Below are positions 34,503 through 44,377 of a stretch of 64,000 nt of DNA, piece after piece; within the stretch, counting starts at the first letter, position 1; every line of letters starts with the position of its first letter. The stretch covers positions 62,001 through 126,000 of the forward strand of contig NZ_VDCZ01000012.1 of assembly GCF_006491645.1 (NCBI RefSeq), read 5' to 3'. The notes below the pieces were generated by a model. The model was not told the DNA's origin and made no database searches. It saw nothing but the letters and a program-made list of their open reading frames with translations. The stretch is from Flavobacterium profundi. GTDB lineage: Bacteria > Bacteroidota > Bacteroidia > Flavobacteriales > Flavobacteriaceae. A program made the position numbers and the translations under genes.

Positions 34503-35981
34503 ATGAGCAAAAACTTAACAACAAGAGCAGAAGATTATTCAAAATGGTATAACGAATTAGTAGTTAAAGCTGATTTGGCCGAGAATTCAGGAGTTAGAGG
34601 ATGTATGGTTATCAAGCCTTACGGATATGCAATTTGGGAAAAAATGCAAGGAGAATTAGACAGAATGTTTAAAGAAACAGGTCATACCAATGCATATTTC
34701 CCCCTTTTCGTTCCTAAAAGTATGTTTGAAGCAGAAGAAAAAAATGCGGAAGGCTTTGCGAAAGAATGTGCTATTGTAACTCATTATAGATTAACCAATG
34801 ATCCAGAGAAAAAAGGGAAATTAATTGTTGATCCAGAGGCGAAACTAGAAGAAGAATTAATTGTTAGACCTACAAGTGAAGCAATTATTTGGAGTACATA
34901 TAGAGGTTGGGTGCAATCTTATAGAGATTTACCATTATTAATCAATCAATGGGCAAATGTAGTGCGTTGGGAAATGAGAACTCGTTTGTTTTTAAGAACG
35001 GCTGAATTTTTATGGCAAGAAGGGCATACTGCTCATGCAACTCGAGTAGAAGCTATTGAAGAATCTGAAAGAATGATGCATGTATATGCAGATTTTGTTG
35101 AAAATTTTATGGCTATTCCTGTTGTAAAAGGACTTAAGACAGAATCAGAACGATTTGCAGGTGCAGATGAAACGTATTGTATTGAAGCTTTAATGCAAGA
35201 TGGAAAAGCGTTGCAAGCAGGAACTTCTCACTTTTTAGGACAAAATTTTGCTAAAGCTTTTGATGTTAAATTTACTAGTAAAGAAGGTAAATTAGAACAT
35301 GTATGGGGTACTTCATGGGGTGTTTCTACACGTTTAATGGGAGCTTTAGTGATGACTCATTCGGATGATAATGGTTTGGTTTTGCCTCCAAATTTAGCTC
35401 CTATTCAAGTCGTTATTGTTCCCATTTATAAAACGGATGAACAATTTGATGCTATTTTGGAAGAAGTAAATAAACTTGTAATTGCTTTACGAAAGCTAAA
35501 TATTTCAGTTAAGTTTGATAATAGGGATACTCATAAACCAGGTTTTAAATTTGCGGAATGGGAATTAAAAGGAGTGCCAGTGCGTTTGGCTATTGGTCCA
35601 AAAGATTTAGAGAATGGAACTTATGAAGTGGCTAGAAGAGATACATTAAGTAAAGAAGTTGTAAGTAAAGAAGGAATTGAAGTTTATCTTCAAGATCTAT
35701 TAGAAACAATTCAAAAGGATTTGTTTACAAGGGCAGTGGATTATAGGACAGCTCATACAACTGAAGTAAATTCATTTGAGGAATTTAAAGATGTTTTAGA
35801 AAACAAAGGAGGATTTGTTGCAGCGCACTGGGATGGAACAGCAGAAACGGAAGAAAAGATAAAAGATGCAACAAAAGCAACGATTCGTTGTATTCCATTA
35901 GATAGGGTTGATGAAGTCGGAAAGTGTGTATTTACGGGGCTTCCATCCAAAGGAAGAGTGCTGTTTGCTAAGGCATATTAA
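34503..35981 (+). CDS. proS: Prolyl-tRNA synthetase, short archaeal/eukaryotic type
   Basis: 492 residues. Class II aminoacyl-tRNA synthetase charging tRNA-Pro. Motif 2 ([26 protein letters not shown]) and motif 3 ([24 protein letters not shown]) are clear, the anticodon-binding domain covers about 300-400, and the C-terminal zinc-like domain of the short ProRS is present but with few Cys ([27 protein letters not shown]). The length and the missing editing insertion are characteristic of Bacteroidota ProRS. It has a divergent promoter with the lipoprotein gene. Confidence 0.95.
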   Translation: MSKNLTTRAEDYSKWYNELVVKADLAENSGVRGCMVIKPYGYAIWEKMQGELDRMFKETGHTNAYFPLFVPKSMFEAEEKNAEGFAKECAIVTHYRLTNDPEKKGKLIVDPEAKLEEELIVRPTSEAIIWSTYRGWVQSYRDLPLLINQWANVVRWEMRTRLFLRTAEFLWQEGHTAHATRVEAIEESERMMHVYADFVENFMAIPVVKGLKTESERFAGADETYCIEALMQDGKALQAGTSHFLGQNFAKAFDVKFTSKEGKLEHVWGTSWGVSTRLMGALVMTHSDDNGLVLPPNLAPIQVVIVPIYKTDEQFDAILEEVNKLVIALRKLNISVKFDNRDTHKPGFKFAEWELKGVPVRLAIGPKDLENGTYEVARRDTLSKEVVSKEGIEVYLQDLLETIQKDLFTRAVDYRTAHTTEVNSFEEFKDVLENKGGFVAAHWDGTAETEEKIKDATKATIRCIPLDRVDEVGKCVFTGLPSKGRVLFAKAY

Positions 35982-36009
35982 AAAAAAATAAAAATTTTTC
36001 GAAAGTTAC

Positions 36010-36039
36010 TTGCAGGAATAAAAAAAAGTTGTAGTTTTG
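36010..36039 (+). promoter_or_regulatory. Promoter of the tandem tRNA-Glu genes
   Basis: TTG (36010-36012), exactly 19 nt, then TAGTTTTG (36032-36039), 22 nt before the first tRNA. It is one of the best promoter matches in the window, as expected for a stable RNA. Confidence 0.75.
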
Positions 36040-36060
36040 CATCCGCATTCGAGAAATAAT

Positions 36061-36132
36061 GGTCCGTTCGTCTAGGGGTTAGGACGCCAGGTTTTCATCC
36101 TGGTAACACGGGTTCGATTCCCGTACGGACTA
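36061..36132 (+). tRNA. tRNA-Glu (anticodon TTC)
   Basis: 72 nt. Acceptor stem GGTCCGT / ACGGACT (one G-T), D arm with GGGGTTAGGAC, anticodon stem CCAGG / CCTGG around TTTTCAT with anticodon TTC, and T arm ACGGGTTCGATTCCCGT. The discriminator base is A and CCA is not encoded. Confidence 0.95.
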
Positions 36133-36148
36133 CAAATTTAAGCTCAAT

Positions 36149-36220
36149 GGCCCGTTCGTCTATCGGTTAGGACGCCAGGTTTTCATCCTGGTAAGAGGGG
36201 TTCGATTCCCCTACGGGCTA
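36149..36220 (+). tRNA. tRNA-Glu (anticodon TTC), second copy
   Basis: 72 nt. Acceptor stem GGCCCGT / ACGGGCT, anticodon TTC in TTTTCAT, T arm AGGGGTTCGATTCCCCT. It differs from the first copy in the acceptor, D and T arms but not in the anticodon arm, and lies 16 nt downstream. CCA is not encoded. Confidence 0.95.
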
Positions 36221-36378
36221 CAAATTAGTTGTGAAATAGTTTTATGAAATAAAACTTTAGTGTCTCAAAGTCTTATTTTATTAGTTAAAACCAAAGTGAT
36301 TATTAAATATAATTGTGGGAGGTTTTTCTTTTTTAACTAGTAGTTTATAATAATTATTACAATTAAAAAAAGTACAAA

Positions 36379-36630
36379 ATGGCAAATCATAAATCTGCTT
36401 TAAAGAGAATTAGAAGTAACGAGAAAAAAAGAGTGTTAAACAGATACCAACACAAAACAACTCGTAATGCAATCAAAGCTATTCGTTTAGCAACTGATAA
36501 AGCCGATGCTTCTGCTAAATTATCTTCAGTAATTTCAATGATTGACAAATTAGCTAAGAAAAATATTATTCATAATAATAAAGCTTCTAATTTAAAATCA
36601 AAATTAACGAAGCACGTAGCATCATTATAA
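36379..36630 (+). CDS. rpsT: 30S ribosomal protein S20
   Basis: 83 residues, complete. It begins MANHKSALKRIRSNEKKR, followed by the helical hairpin typical of S20 (RNAIKAIRLATDKADASAKL, IIHNNKASNLKSKL). Binds 16S rRNA in the body of the small subunit. It follows the two tRNA-Glu genes by about 160 bp and has a strong terminator right after. Confidence 0.97.
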   Translation: MANHKSALKRIRSNEKKRVLNRYQHKTTRNAIKAIRLATDKADASAKLSSVISMIDKLAKKNIIHNNKASNLKSKLTKHVASL

Positions 36631-36658
36631 TTTAGATATTATAATTTTTGAAAATAAT

Positions 36659-36688
36659 AAAAGCTCTCCTATCGAGAGCTTTTTTTTA
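36659..36688 (+). terminator. Terminator after rpsT
   Basis: Stem AAGCTCTC / GAGAGCTT with a 4-nt loop and eight T. Confidence 0.85.
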
Positions 36689-36753
36689 TATTATATTTAT
36701 GTTATTTGTAATTTACTTATTTCATATGTAGTGTTTTATCCAAAAAAATACCT

Positions 36754-36761
36754 TAATTTTG
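36754..36761 (+). promoter_or_regulatory. -7 element for typA
   Basis: TAATTTTG, an exact TAnnTTTG, 22 nt before the ATG. No clear TTG upstream. Confidence 0.45.
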
Positions 36762-36782
36762 CACCTTCAAAAAAATAGTTAA

Positions 36783-38579
36783 ATGACGTCTATTAGAAAC
36801 ATCGCAATTATTGCACACGTTGACCACGGTAAAACAACTTTGGTTGACAAAATTATGTATCACTGTCAATTATTTCGTGAAAACGAAAACACAGGTGATT
36901 TAATCCTTGATAATAATGATTTAGAGCGTGAGAGAGGGATTACAATTACATCTAAAAATGTATCTGTAATTTATAAAGGAACCAAAATTAATATTATTGA
37001 TACACCAGGTCACGCCGATTTTGGTGGAGAAGTGGAACGTGTACTTAATATGGCTGACGGTGTTTGCTTATTGGTAGATGCATTTGAAGGGCCTATGCCT
37101 CAAACACGATTTGTATTACAAAAAGCAATCAGCTTAGGTTTAAAACCATGTGTAGTAATCAATAAAGTTGATAAAGAAAACTGTACTCCTGAAGAAGTTC
37201 ATGAAAAAGTTTTTGACTTAATGTTTGAATTAGGAGCTGAAGAGTGGCAATTAGATTTTCCTACAGTTTACGGTTCTGCTAAAAACAACTGGATGTCAGA
37301 TGATTGGAAAAATCAAACTCAAAATATTGAACCATTATTAGATATGGTTTTAGCGAATGTGCCTGCACCTAAAGTTTCTGAAGGAACGCCTCAAATGTTG
37401 ATTACTTCTTTAGATTTCTCAAGTTTTACTGGACGTATTGCTATTGGACGTTTGCAAAGAGGTGTTTTAAAAGAAGGGATGAACATTTCTTTGGTAAAAA
37501 GAGATGGGAAAATTATAAAGTCTAAAATTAAAGAATTACATACTTTTGAAGGTTTAGGACGTAAAAAAGTTACAGAAGTTGTTGCTGGTGATATCTGTGC
37601 TTTAGTTGGTTTAGAGGGATTTGAAATTGGTGATACTGTTGCTGATTTTGAAAATCCAGAAGCTTTGGAAACCATTGCAATAGATGAACCAACGATGAGT
37701 ATGTTGTTCACGATTAACGATTCGCCATTCTTTGGTAAAGAAGGAAAATTCGTTACGTCTCGTCACATTAAAGATCGTTTAACTAAAGAATTAGAGAAAA
37801 ATTTGGCATTACGTGTACAAGAAACTGATAGTGCTGATAAATTCTTGGTTTTTGGTCGTGGTGTACTTCACTTATCGGTTTTAATTGAAACCATGAGAAG
37901 AGAAGGATATGAGTTACAAATTGGGCAACCTCAAGTAATTATTAAAGAAATTGATGGTGTAAAATGTGAACCAATTGAAGAATTAACTATCGATTTACCA
38001 GAAAATTTATCAGGTAGAGCTGTAGAATTTGTGACCATTCGTAAGGGAGAAATGTTAAGTATGGAACCAAAAGGAGAGCGAATGATTATTAAATTTAACA
38101 TTCCTTCTCGGGGAATTATTGGATTACGTAATCAATTGTTAACGGCAACTGCAGGTGAAGCTATTATGGCACACCGATTTATTGAATACCAACCCTACAA
38201 AGGTGAAATTCCAGGACGTTTAAGTGGTTCTTTAATTTCAATGGAAAATGGTAAAGCAATTCCTTATTCAATTGATAAGTTGCAGGAACGTGGTAAATTC
38301 TTTGTGGATCCTAATGAAGATATCTACGAAGGTCAGGTAATTGGTGAAAACTCTCGTGGTGATGATATGGTGGTAAACGTTACAAAGACTAAAAAATTAA
38401 CGAACGTACGTTCTTCTGGAGCTGATGATAAAGCGAGAATTATTCCTGCTATTAAATTCTCTTTGGAAGAAGCATTAGAATACATACAAAAAGATGAGTA
38501 TGTAGAGGTTACTCCAAAATCGTTACGTTTGCGTAAGATTTATTTAAATGAGAACGACAGAAAACGTTTTAAAATGTAA
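36783..38579 (+). CDS. typA: Translational GTPase TypA/BipA
   Basis: 598 residues, full length. G domain: G1 AHVDHGKTT (near 10-18), switch I RERGITI, G3 DTPGHADF, G4 NKVD. Then EF-Tu-like domain II, EF-G-like domains III and V, and the BipA C-terminal domain with PSRGIIGLRNQ and GRLSGSLISMENG. BipA binds ribosomes and helps 50S assembly and cold or stress growth. It follows rpsT after a terminator and its own -7 element. The next gene starts 13 bp on and may share the transcript. Confidence 0.96.
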   Translation: MTSIRNIAIIAHVDHGKTTLVDKIMYHCQLFRENENTGDLILDNNDLERERGITITSKNVSVIYKGTKINIIDTPGHADFGGEVERVLNMADGVCLLVDAFEGPMPQTRFVLQKAISLGLKPCVVINKVDKENCTPEEVHEKVFDLMFELGAEEWQLDFPTVYGSAKNNWMSDDWKNQTQNIEPLLDMVLANVPAPKVSEGTPQMLITSLDFSSFTGRIAIGRLQRGVLKEGMNISLVKRDGKIIKSKIKELHTFEGLGRKKVTEVVAGDICALVGLEGFEIGDTVADFENPEALETIAIDEPTMSMLFTINDSPFFGKEGKFVTSRHIKDRLTKELEKNLALRVQETDSADKFLVFGRGVLHLSVLIETMRREGYELQIGQPQVIIKEIDGVKCEPIEELTIDLPENLSGRAVEFVTIRKGEMLSMEPKGERMIIKFNIPSRGIIGLRNQLLTATAGEAIMAHRFIEYQPYKGEIPGRLSGSLISMENGKAIPYSIDKLQERGKFFVDPNEDIYEGQVIGENSRGDDMVVNVTKTKKLTNVRSSGADDKARIIPAIKFSLEEALEYIQKDEYVEVTPKSLRLRKIYLNENDRKRFKM

Positions 38580-38592
38580 TTGAAATTTATTT

Positions 38593-39780
38593 ATGAAAAA
38601 TACAATTTTTGTAACTTTAATAACTTTAATAAGTTTTTTAGGATTCAGTCAGAAAATAAAAATTAAAAAATCTGAAATTAAAATTAACGAAACCACCATT
38701 GGTAAAGTTACTCCTGTAAAAAAAGGAGAAAAATATGATTATCAGGATGTAAATGGGAATCATTTGTTTTTTGGAAGTTATTTTACAAAATCATTAAGTG
38801 GTTCAGAAGATAAAGTTAATTACATTGAAATTAAAATTAATGAAAATGATGAACCCGCTTCTTTTAATGCTGAATCAGATATAAATGATTTGAGTTTAGC
38901 TTCTTTTTCTTTCGATAATTCTAGAGAAATTGTACAACAATTATTCAAGAAAGGCTTTGTGAGTGAAGAAGGAGGTTTCGATATGGATAAAATTACTGCA
39001 TTTGCATCTTCTAAAGGACAAGCAGATTTAACTCAGTCTTCAACAGTAGAAAGAAAACCTACAGACATTGGCACAAATTCAAAAAGTGACGGTACGGGTT
39101 TAAGTGCTGCATTAATTGAAAATTTTATAAACGAAAAAGGGGTTTTCACAATTGATGGAGTTGAATATAATGGCTGGGTAAGTATTATATTTAATCCTTT
39201 ATCAATGAAAGATGAAGAAAAATTAGAAAATGCTGATTCTAGATTAGTTAATTATATTAAAAATATAAAAGAAGAAGAATTTGGAAGAAGAGCCATTCTT
39301 CATTATACAAAAACTAATTCTAGTGGAGAGAAGCAAGAAGAACTTGTTAGTATAAAATCTAAAACAGGTTTTAAAATTGCTATTACAAAAGAAGATGGTC
39401 AAAACTATGTGTTTACTAGTTATGAATTTGAAGATAATAACCTAATCGGTGAAGGGCTTAGTGTTTTAAAAATGGCTACTAAAAAAGTTGATGATTCAGC
39501 TTTAAGTACAAAAAATGCAGAACCTGTAGTGTTTTTTAATATAATTTCTACTATTGGTGATATTTTAATTTTGCAAGATCCTGTTACAAATACTTTAGCG
39601 GTTAAAATTCCAGCTAATAAAAAAGCTATGTCAATTAACGACATGTTTGTAGGAACGTATCAACCAAAAAATTTAAAACGTTACTTAGATTGTAAATCTT
39701 TAAATAATGAGATTGATACTTTAAAATCAATTTCAGATTTAGAAGCCTTACTGAAAAAATATCAATCTGAATGTAAATAA
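38593..39780 (+). CDS. Exported protein of unknown function
   Basis: 395 residues. Signal peptide 1-19 (ending LGFSQ). The mature part is beta-rich with Lys-rich strands (KIKIKKSEIKIN), no Cys pair until CKSLNNEIDTLKSISDLEALLKKYQSEC at the C-terminus, where two Cys flank a predicted coiled coil. No family is recognised. It is 13 bp after typA and ends with its own terminator. Function cannot be given; a periplasmic or surface location is likely. Confidence 0.6.
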   Translation: MKNTIFVTLITLISFLGFSQKIKIKKSEIKINETTIGKVTPVKKGEKYDYQDVNGNHLFFGSYFTKSLSGSEDKVNYIEIKINENDEPASFNAESDINDLSLASFSFDNSREIVQQLFKKGFVSEEGGFDMDKITAFASSKGQADLTQSSTVERKPTDIGTNSKSDGTGLSAALIENFINEKGVFTIDGVEYNGWVSIIFNPLSMKDEEKLENADSRLVNYIKNIKEEEFGRRAILHYTKTNSSGEKQEELVSIKSKTGFKIAITKEDGQNYVFTSYEFEDNNLIGEGLSVLKMATKKVDDSALSTKNAEPVVFFNIISTIGDILILQDPVTNTLAVKIPANKKAMSINDMFVGTYQPKNLKRYLDCKSLNNEIDTLKSISDLEALLKKYQSECK

Positions 39781-39784
39781 TCAC

Positions 39785-39813
39785 AAAACTGCCTTGAAAA
39801 AGGCAGTTTTTTT
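39785..39813 (+). terminator. Terminator after the exported protein gene
   Basis: Stem AAAACTGCC / GGCAGTTTT with an 8-nt loop and further T residues. Confidence 0.85.
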
Positions 39814-39831
39814 ATATTATAATTTATAACT

Positions 39832-40263
39832 ATGAAAGTAAAATTAAAATATGGTGTAGATCAATTGTTGTTTGGAATGAAGCAAAAAGATGTGGAAGCC
39901 ATATACGGTAAACCAAACAAACAGTATATTGATGAAGAAGATAATATTGTGTATATGTATAATGCCTATAAAATGCGTTTGACTTTTTATGATGAAGAAG
40001 AATTACGTTTGGGATATATTACTTCTACCAATGAAAATTTAGAGTTATTTGACACTAAAATAATTGGTAAATCTTGGAATGAAATACATCAATTATTGCA
40101 AAATAACAAGTTGAAGGATTTTGAAACTGAAATTGTAGATGGAACTGAAAATTATTTCTTTGAAGACTCTTGGCTTTTTGTAAATGTGGATTATAATCAG
40201 GTTTTTAAAATAGAAATTGGTGCGGTTTTCACCAATCAAGATGAATTTGATTGGAAATTCTAA
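39832..40263 (+). CDS. Uncharacterised cytoplasmic protein
   Basis: 143 residues, alternating beta and helix: KYGVDQLLFGMKQKDVEAIYGKP and DEEELRLGYITS. The early part recalls the small beta-lactamase-inhibitor/SmpA-like fold in which a GMKQKDVEAIYGKP-type motif marks the first helix. No signal peptide. It begins 52 bp after the terminator of the previous gene and ends before a bidirectional terminator. The function is unknown. Confidence 0.65.
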   Translation: MKVKLKYGVDQLLFGMKQKDVEAIYGKPNKQYIDEEDNIVYMYNAYKMRLTFYDEEELRLGYITSTNENLELFDTKIIGKSWNEIHQLLQNNKLKDFETEIVDGTENYFFEDSWLFVNVDYNQVFKIEIGAVFTNQDEFDWKF

Positions 40264-40283
40264 TGAAATATATTTAAAAGTAT

Positions 40284-40309
40284 AAAAGCCCTATTAAAGG
40301 GCTTTTTTT
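40284..40309. terminator. Bidirectional terminator between convergent genes
   Basis: Stem AAAAGCCC / GGGCTTTT with a 7-nt loop, A tract on the left, T tract on the right. Confidence 0.8.
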
Positions 40310-40320
40310 ATGGTTTAAAA

Positions 40321-42147
40321 TTATTCGATTACCATTTCTTTTAATTGACTTCGATATTTTTCTAAAATCATGGTTTTGTTAACGAAGCCAATAAAAATAC
40401 TACCCTTAAAAACAGGTAAAATAGTCGTATCGGTTCTTTCAAATTTATCTAAGACACATTCAATACTTTCATTATGCATTATAATTTCTTTTGGAGCCTG
40501 CATAATTTCATGAGTGGAAGTATATTTGACTTTAAAAGCTGAAAAAATTAAGGTTCTTATTTTGGTATCATCTAAATTAATCAAACCTAATAACTCTTTC
40601 TTTTCATTAAGTACTGGAAAAATAGTTTCGTCAGAATATTTAATCACTTCCACTAAATTTTCAAGAGAATTTGATTCTGAAATTGCCTTATAATTGGTTA
40701 AGATGAAATTAGAAATGTGTAAAGAGGTCAATATGTTTTTGTCTTTATCATTGGTAAAAACTTCTCCCTTATCAGCTAAATGCTTAATGTCGAAAGAATA
40801 GGGTTCAAATCGTTTTGAAATTGCAAAACTTACCGAAGAAACAATCATTAATGGTACCATTAAATTATAACCGCTCGTAATCTCTGCAATTAAGAAAATT
40901 GCCGTTAATGGAGCATGGAACAAACCACTTAATACTCCTGCCATTCCTACAAGTGTAAAATTACTTACCGATAAATGTTTAGTAATTCCTAACAAATTTG
41001 ATAATTGAGCGATACAAAAACCTAAATAGGAACCTACAAATAGAGAAGGTGCAAAATTACCACCATTTCCACCAGATCCTAATGTTAAACCTGTTGCATA
41101 TACTTTAATCATCATAGTAATACCTACGAAAAATAACAATATCCAGCTATTGGATTTATAATCACTTAACAAGGTGTTTTCTAATATTTTACTCGGATTT
41201 GCATTTGCTAATGTTTTAATACTTTCATATCCTTCACCAAATAAAGACGGGAAAAGGAAAATTAACCCTGCTAAAAGAGCAGCACCATACAAAGCTCTGC
41301 GATATTGACCCATTTTTAAATTAGAAAAATGATGTTCTACTTTTCTAAAAATTCTAGAATAATAAATCGACATAAACCCAGATAAAAGGCCTAAAATAAT
41401 GTACTGAGGAATGTTATGGTAATCAAAGGCTTCTCCTTGTTTAAAAACCAAAAGAATGTCTTCATTTAAAATAATTGTCGATACAAGTGCACCGGTAGCT
41501 GCACTAATCATAATAGGGATGAATGCAGTAATACTAATTTCAGCTAGTACCACTTCAATAGCAAACAGTACGCCAGCAATTGGTGCATTAAAGGCAGCTG
41601 CAATACCAGAAGCTACACCACAAGCTAATAGTAAAGAACGATCTTTATAGGTTAATCTATAATTTTGGGCATAATTACTTCCAAAAGCTGCTCCAGTTAT
41701 GGTAATGGGCGATTCTAATCCTGCGCTTCCTCCTAAACCAACAGTAAACGAGCTGGTTAAAATTTGTGAATACATTTGCTTAATAGGCATGATGCTTCCT
41801 TTTTTGGCAACTGCATACATAATATGAGAGGTACCTTTTTGTATCGAACCGTCTAGTAATTTTTTTACGATAATAACAGTAACCAGTATCCCAATAATTG
41901 GTAATATACTATTACTGTAAGGTAAGTGAAGGAGATTGTTAAGATATTGAGCAAAATTATATACTAAATGGGCAAAGGCTTTTAATATGATTACAGCTAA
42001 TGCAGATGAAATACCAACCAAAACACATGAAAAATAAATAAATTGTCTTGGGGTTAATAGCGATTTTAGAATAAAAACGAATCGTTCTAATTTTTTGAAG
42101 CTTTTGCCTAAGAATTGAATAATTGATTTTTTTTTCTGTGCTGACAT
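40321..42147 (-). CDS. CLC-family chloride channel/transporter with CBS pair
   Basis: 608 residues. The membrane domain (about 20-455) shows GLGGSAGLESPITITG, the variant in which the usual Glu of GxEGP is preceded by Leu, then ASGIAAAFNAPIAGVLFAIE and LTLGSGGNGGNFAPSLFVG, all CLC selectivity motifs. Two CBS domains (about 480-595) follow and commonly bind adenylates to regulate transport. A gating Glu can be placed at GLESP. Chloride exchange or conductance is likely in the inner membrane. No clear promoter and no partner gene. Confidence 0.93.
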   Translation of the reverse strand: MSAQKKKSIIQFLGKSFKKLERFVFILKSLLTPRQFIYFSCVLVGISSALAVIILKAFAHLVYNFAQYLNNLLHLPYSNSILPIIGILVTVIIVKKLLDGSIQKGTSHIMYAVAKKGSIMPIKQMYSQILTSSFTVGLGGSAGLESPITITGAAFGSNYAQNYRLTYKDRSLLLACGVASGIAAAFNAPIAGVLFAIEVVLAEISITAFIPIMISAATGALVSTIILNEDILLVFKQGEAFDYHNIPQYIILGLLSGFMSIYYSRIFRKVEHHFSNLKMGQYRRALYGAALLAGLIFLFPSLFGEGYESIKTLANANPSKILENTLLSDYKSNSWILLFFVGITMMIKVYATGLTLGSGGNGGNFAPSLFVGSYLGFCIAQLSNLLGITKHLSVSNFTLVGMAGVLSGLFHAPLTAIFLIAEITSGYNLMVPLMIVSSVSFAISKRFEPYSFDIKHLADKGEVFTNDKDKNILTSLHISNFILTNYKAISESNSLENLVEVIKYSDETIFPVLNEKKELLGLINLDDTKIRTLIFSAFKVKYTSTHEIMQAPKEIIMHNESIECVLDKFERTDTTILPVFKGSIFIGFVNKTMILEKYRSQLKEMVIE

Positions 42148-42195
42148 TAGAAAATTTAAAATTTATGCGAAGTTAGGGTATAAATGAAAAATACA

Positions 42196-42780
42196 CTAAT
42201 CATTCTTGATTTTTTCTACTGCCATTTTCTGGATATCTTCAAAAAAAAGAGTAAATTCTTCTTCAAATTCTTTGTAATGCAGCTGTAATTCTTCCGTAGC
42301 ATATTGCATTTTTGAAGTAAATTTAGTTCGATAATCCATTTGATATAAAATTTTAGCTAAACCCTCTATAGTAGCATAACTTAATAACCAATTTTCTCTT
42401 ACCATGGAAGGAAACATTTTTTGAATTCGTAAGGTAAGAATATCAAAATTTTGTTCTAATAATTGGTAAAAATTGAAAACATATTTTTCTAAAGGTATAT
42501 TGTTATAATTTGACCAATTTTTAGCTAAAAAATGATCGTAAAAGATATCCATAATTACTCCAGAATAATGACCATAACGATCATGTAAACGATGCTTGCT
42601 TTTTCGAAATACTGGATGTAAATCTGTAAAAGAATCTATAGATCGATGTAATAATATTCCTTTTCGTATATATTCAGGATAATTATTATAGTGATCACCT
42701 TTGATACTATCGGCCATAAAATTTCCAATTTTAATGAAATCATTGTCTCCTGAAAGGTATATATGGGCTAAAAAATTCAT
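42196..42780 (-). CDS. acpH: Acyl carrier protein phosphodiesterase
   Basis: 194 residues, family length. It begins MNFLAHIYLSGDN and has the His-rich motifs GNFMADSIKG, HRSIDSFTDLHPVF and YGHYSGVIMDIFYDHFLAKNW typical of AcpH/DUF479, which belong to the HD-like phosphohydrolases. It removes 4'-phosphopantetheine from ACP. It lies 48 bp before the CLC gene on the same strand; no functional link is known. Confidence 0.92.
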   Translation of the reverse strand: MNFLAHIYLSGDNDFIKIGNFMADSIKGDHYNNYPEYIRKGILLHRSIDSFTDLHPVFRKSKHRLHDRYGHYSGVIMDIFYDHFLAKNWSNYNNIPLEKYVFNFYQLLEQNFDILTLRIQKMFPSMVRENWLLSYATIEGLAKILYQMDYRTKFTSKMQYATEELQLHYKEFEEEFTLFFEDIQKMAVEKIKND

Positions 42781-42858
42781 GGGCGTAATATGGGATAGTA
42801 TTTATTATTCGTAAATATAGTAAAATTACTTAAGTTTTTTTTTCATAGTGAACTCTCT

Positions 42859-42866
42859 TATCTTTG
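42859..42866 (+). promoter_or_regulatory. -7 element for glmM
   Basis: TATCTTTG, an exact TAnnTTTG, 25 nt before the ATG at 42891. Confidence 0.45.
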
Positions 42867-42890
42867 TGCATCTAATATTAAAATTTCGAT

Positions 42891-44291
42891 ATGACCTTAA
42901 TAAAATCAATTTCAGGAATTCGTGGAACTATTGGAGGAAAGGTGGGTGATAACCTTACTCCAGTGGATGCTGTTAAATTTGCATCGGCTTATGGTACTTT
43001 TTTAAAGCTAAACAATAGTGCTGTTATTAAAGATAGAAGATTAAAAGTTGTAATTGGAAGAGATGCACGAATTTCAGGTCCAATGATTCATAATTTAGTT
43101 CAAAATACATTAATAGGTTTAGGAATTGATGTGATTGATTTAGGATTATCTACAACACCAACTGTAGAAATAGCAGTGCCTCTTGAAAAAGCAGACGGTG
43201 GTATTATCTTGACGGCCTCTCACAATCCAAAACAATGGAATGCGTTAAAATTACTAAATAACAAAGGAGAATTTTTAAATGGTACAGACGGAGCAATTAT
43301 TTTAAAAATTGCTGAAGATGAAGCTTTTGATTTTTCTGAAGTGGATTATTTAGGTGAAGTAACGGAGAATTCTTCCTACATGGATATACATATTGACGAA
43401 GTTTTAGCCTTACCTTTAGTGGATGTGGAAGCGGTAAAAGCCAAACAATTTAAAGTAGTAATAGATGGTGTGAATTCTTCTGGAGGTATTGTTATTCCTA
43501 ATTTATTAGAACAAATGGGAGTGGAAGTTGTAAAATTATATTGTGAGCCAAACGGCCATTTTCCTCATAATCCAGAACCCCTAAAAGAGCATTTGGGAGA
43601 CATTTGTAAATTGGTTGTAGAAGAAAAAGCAGATTTTGGTATTGTTGTTGATCCAGATGTAGATCGATTGGCTTTTATATCCAATGATGGAGAAATGTTT
43701 GGGGAAGAATACACTTTGGTAGCAGTGGCTGATTATGTTTTAAGTAGGACCAAAGGGAATACTGTGTCCAATATGTCTTCTTCTAGAGCACTACGTGATA
43801 TTACTGAAAAACATGGTGGAAAATACCAAGCAAGTGCTGTTGGTGAAGTAAATGTAGTTACCTTAATGAAAGAAACCAATGCTATTATTGGAGGTGAAGG
43901 AAATGGTGGTATCATTTATCCTGAAAGTCATTATGGTAGAGATAGTTTAGTTGGTGTGGCTTTATTTTTAACGCATTTAGCAAAGCAAAACCTTTCAGTT
44001 GCTGAGTTACGAGCAAGTTATCCTCATTATTTTATGAGTAAAAATAAAATTGAATTAACGCCTCAAATAGATGTAGATTTGATTTTAAAATCAATGACAG
44101 ATAAATATAAAAATGAAGACATTTCAACGATTGATGGAGTAAAAATAGACTTCCCAACGGAATGGGTACATTTGAGAAAATCCAATACGGAACCAATTAT
44201 TCGTATTTATACGGAAGCTCCTTCTCAAAAAGAAGCAGATGTGCTTGCGGAACGATTTGTAAAGGAGCTCAAAGAAATAGCTGGAATTTAA
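42891..44291 (+). CDS. glmM: Phosphoglucosamine mutase
   Basis: 466 residues. Alpha-D-phosphohexomutase: catalytic phospho-Ser110 in ILTASHNPKQWN, metal site DPDVDRL (Asp254, 256, 258), sugar loop GGEGNGGII and phosphate-binding RKSNTEPIIRIY near the C-terminus. The assignment to glucosamine 6-phosphate to glucosamine 1-phosphate (for UDP-GlcNAc) follows the standard Flavobacterium annotation; a phosphomannomutase role cannot be excluded from motifs alone. It has a -7 element and a terminator of its own. Confidence 0.85.
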   Translation: MTLIKSISGIRGTIGGKVGDNLTPVDAVKFASAYGTFLKLNNSAVIKDRRLKVVIGRDARISGPMIHNLVQNTLIGLGIDVIDLGLSTTPTVEIAVPLEKADGGIILTASHNPKQWNALKLLNNKGEFLNGTDGAIILKIAEDEAFDFSEVDYLGEVTENSSYMDIHIDEVLALPLVDVEAVKAKQFKVVIDGVNSSGGIVIPNLLEQMGVEVVKLYCEPNGHFPHNPEPLKEHLGDICKLVVEEKADFGIVVDPDVDRLAFISNDGEMFGEEYTLVAVADYVLSRTKGNTVSNMSSSRALRDITEKHGGKYQASAVGEVNVVTLMKETNAIIGGEGNGGIIYPESHYGRDSLVGVALFLTHLAKQNLSVAELRASYPHYFMSKNKIELTPQIDVDLILKSMTDKYKNEDISTIDGVKIDFPTEWVHLRKSNTEPIIRIYTEAPSQKEADVLAERFVKELKEIAGI

Positions 44292-44302
44292 TAATAGTAT
44301 AG

Positions 44303-44330
44303 CAAAGCCGTAGTTTCTACGGCTTTTTTT
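44303..44330 (+). terminator. Terminator after glmM
   Basis: Stem AAGCCGTA / TACGGCTT with a 5-nt loop and seven T. Confidence 0.85.
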
Positions 44331-44377
44331 CAAAACCTTTACTTGTCATTTCACCCCAAGAATGATTTCTTTTTTTA

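Noticed and set aside
36061-36220. tRNA pair as an integration (att) site
   Set aside because: No integrase, no direct repeat of a tRNA 3' end and no foreign gene block lie nearby; the second copy is a full tRNA.
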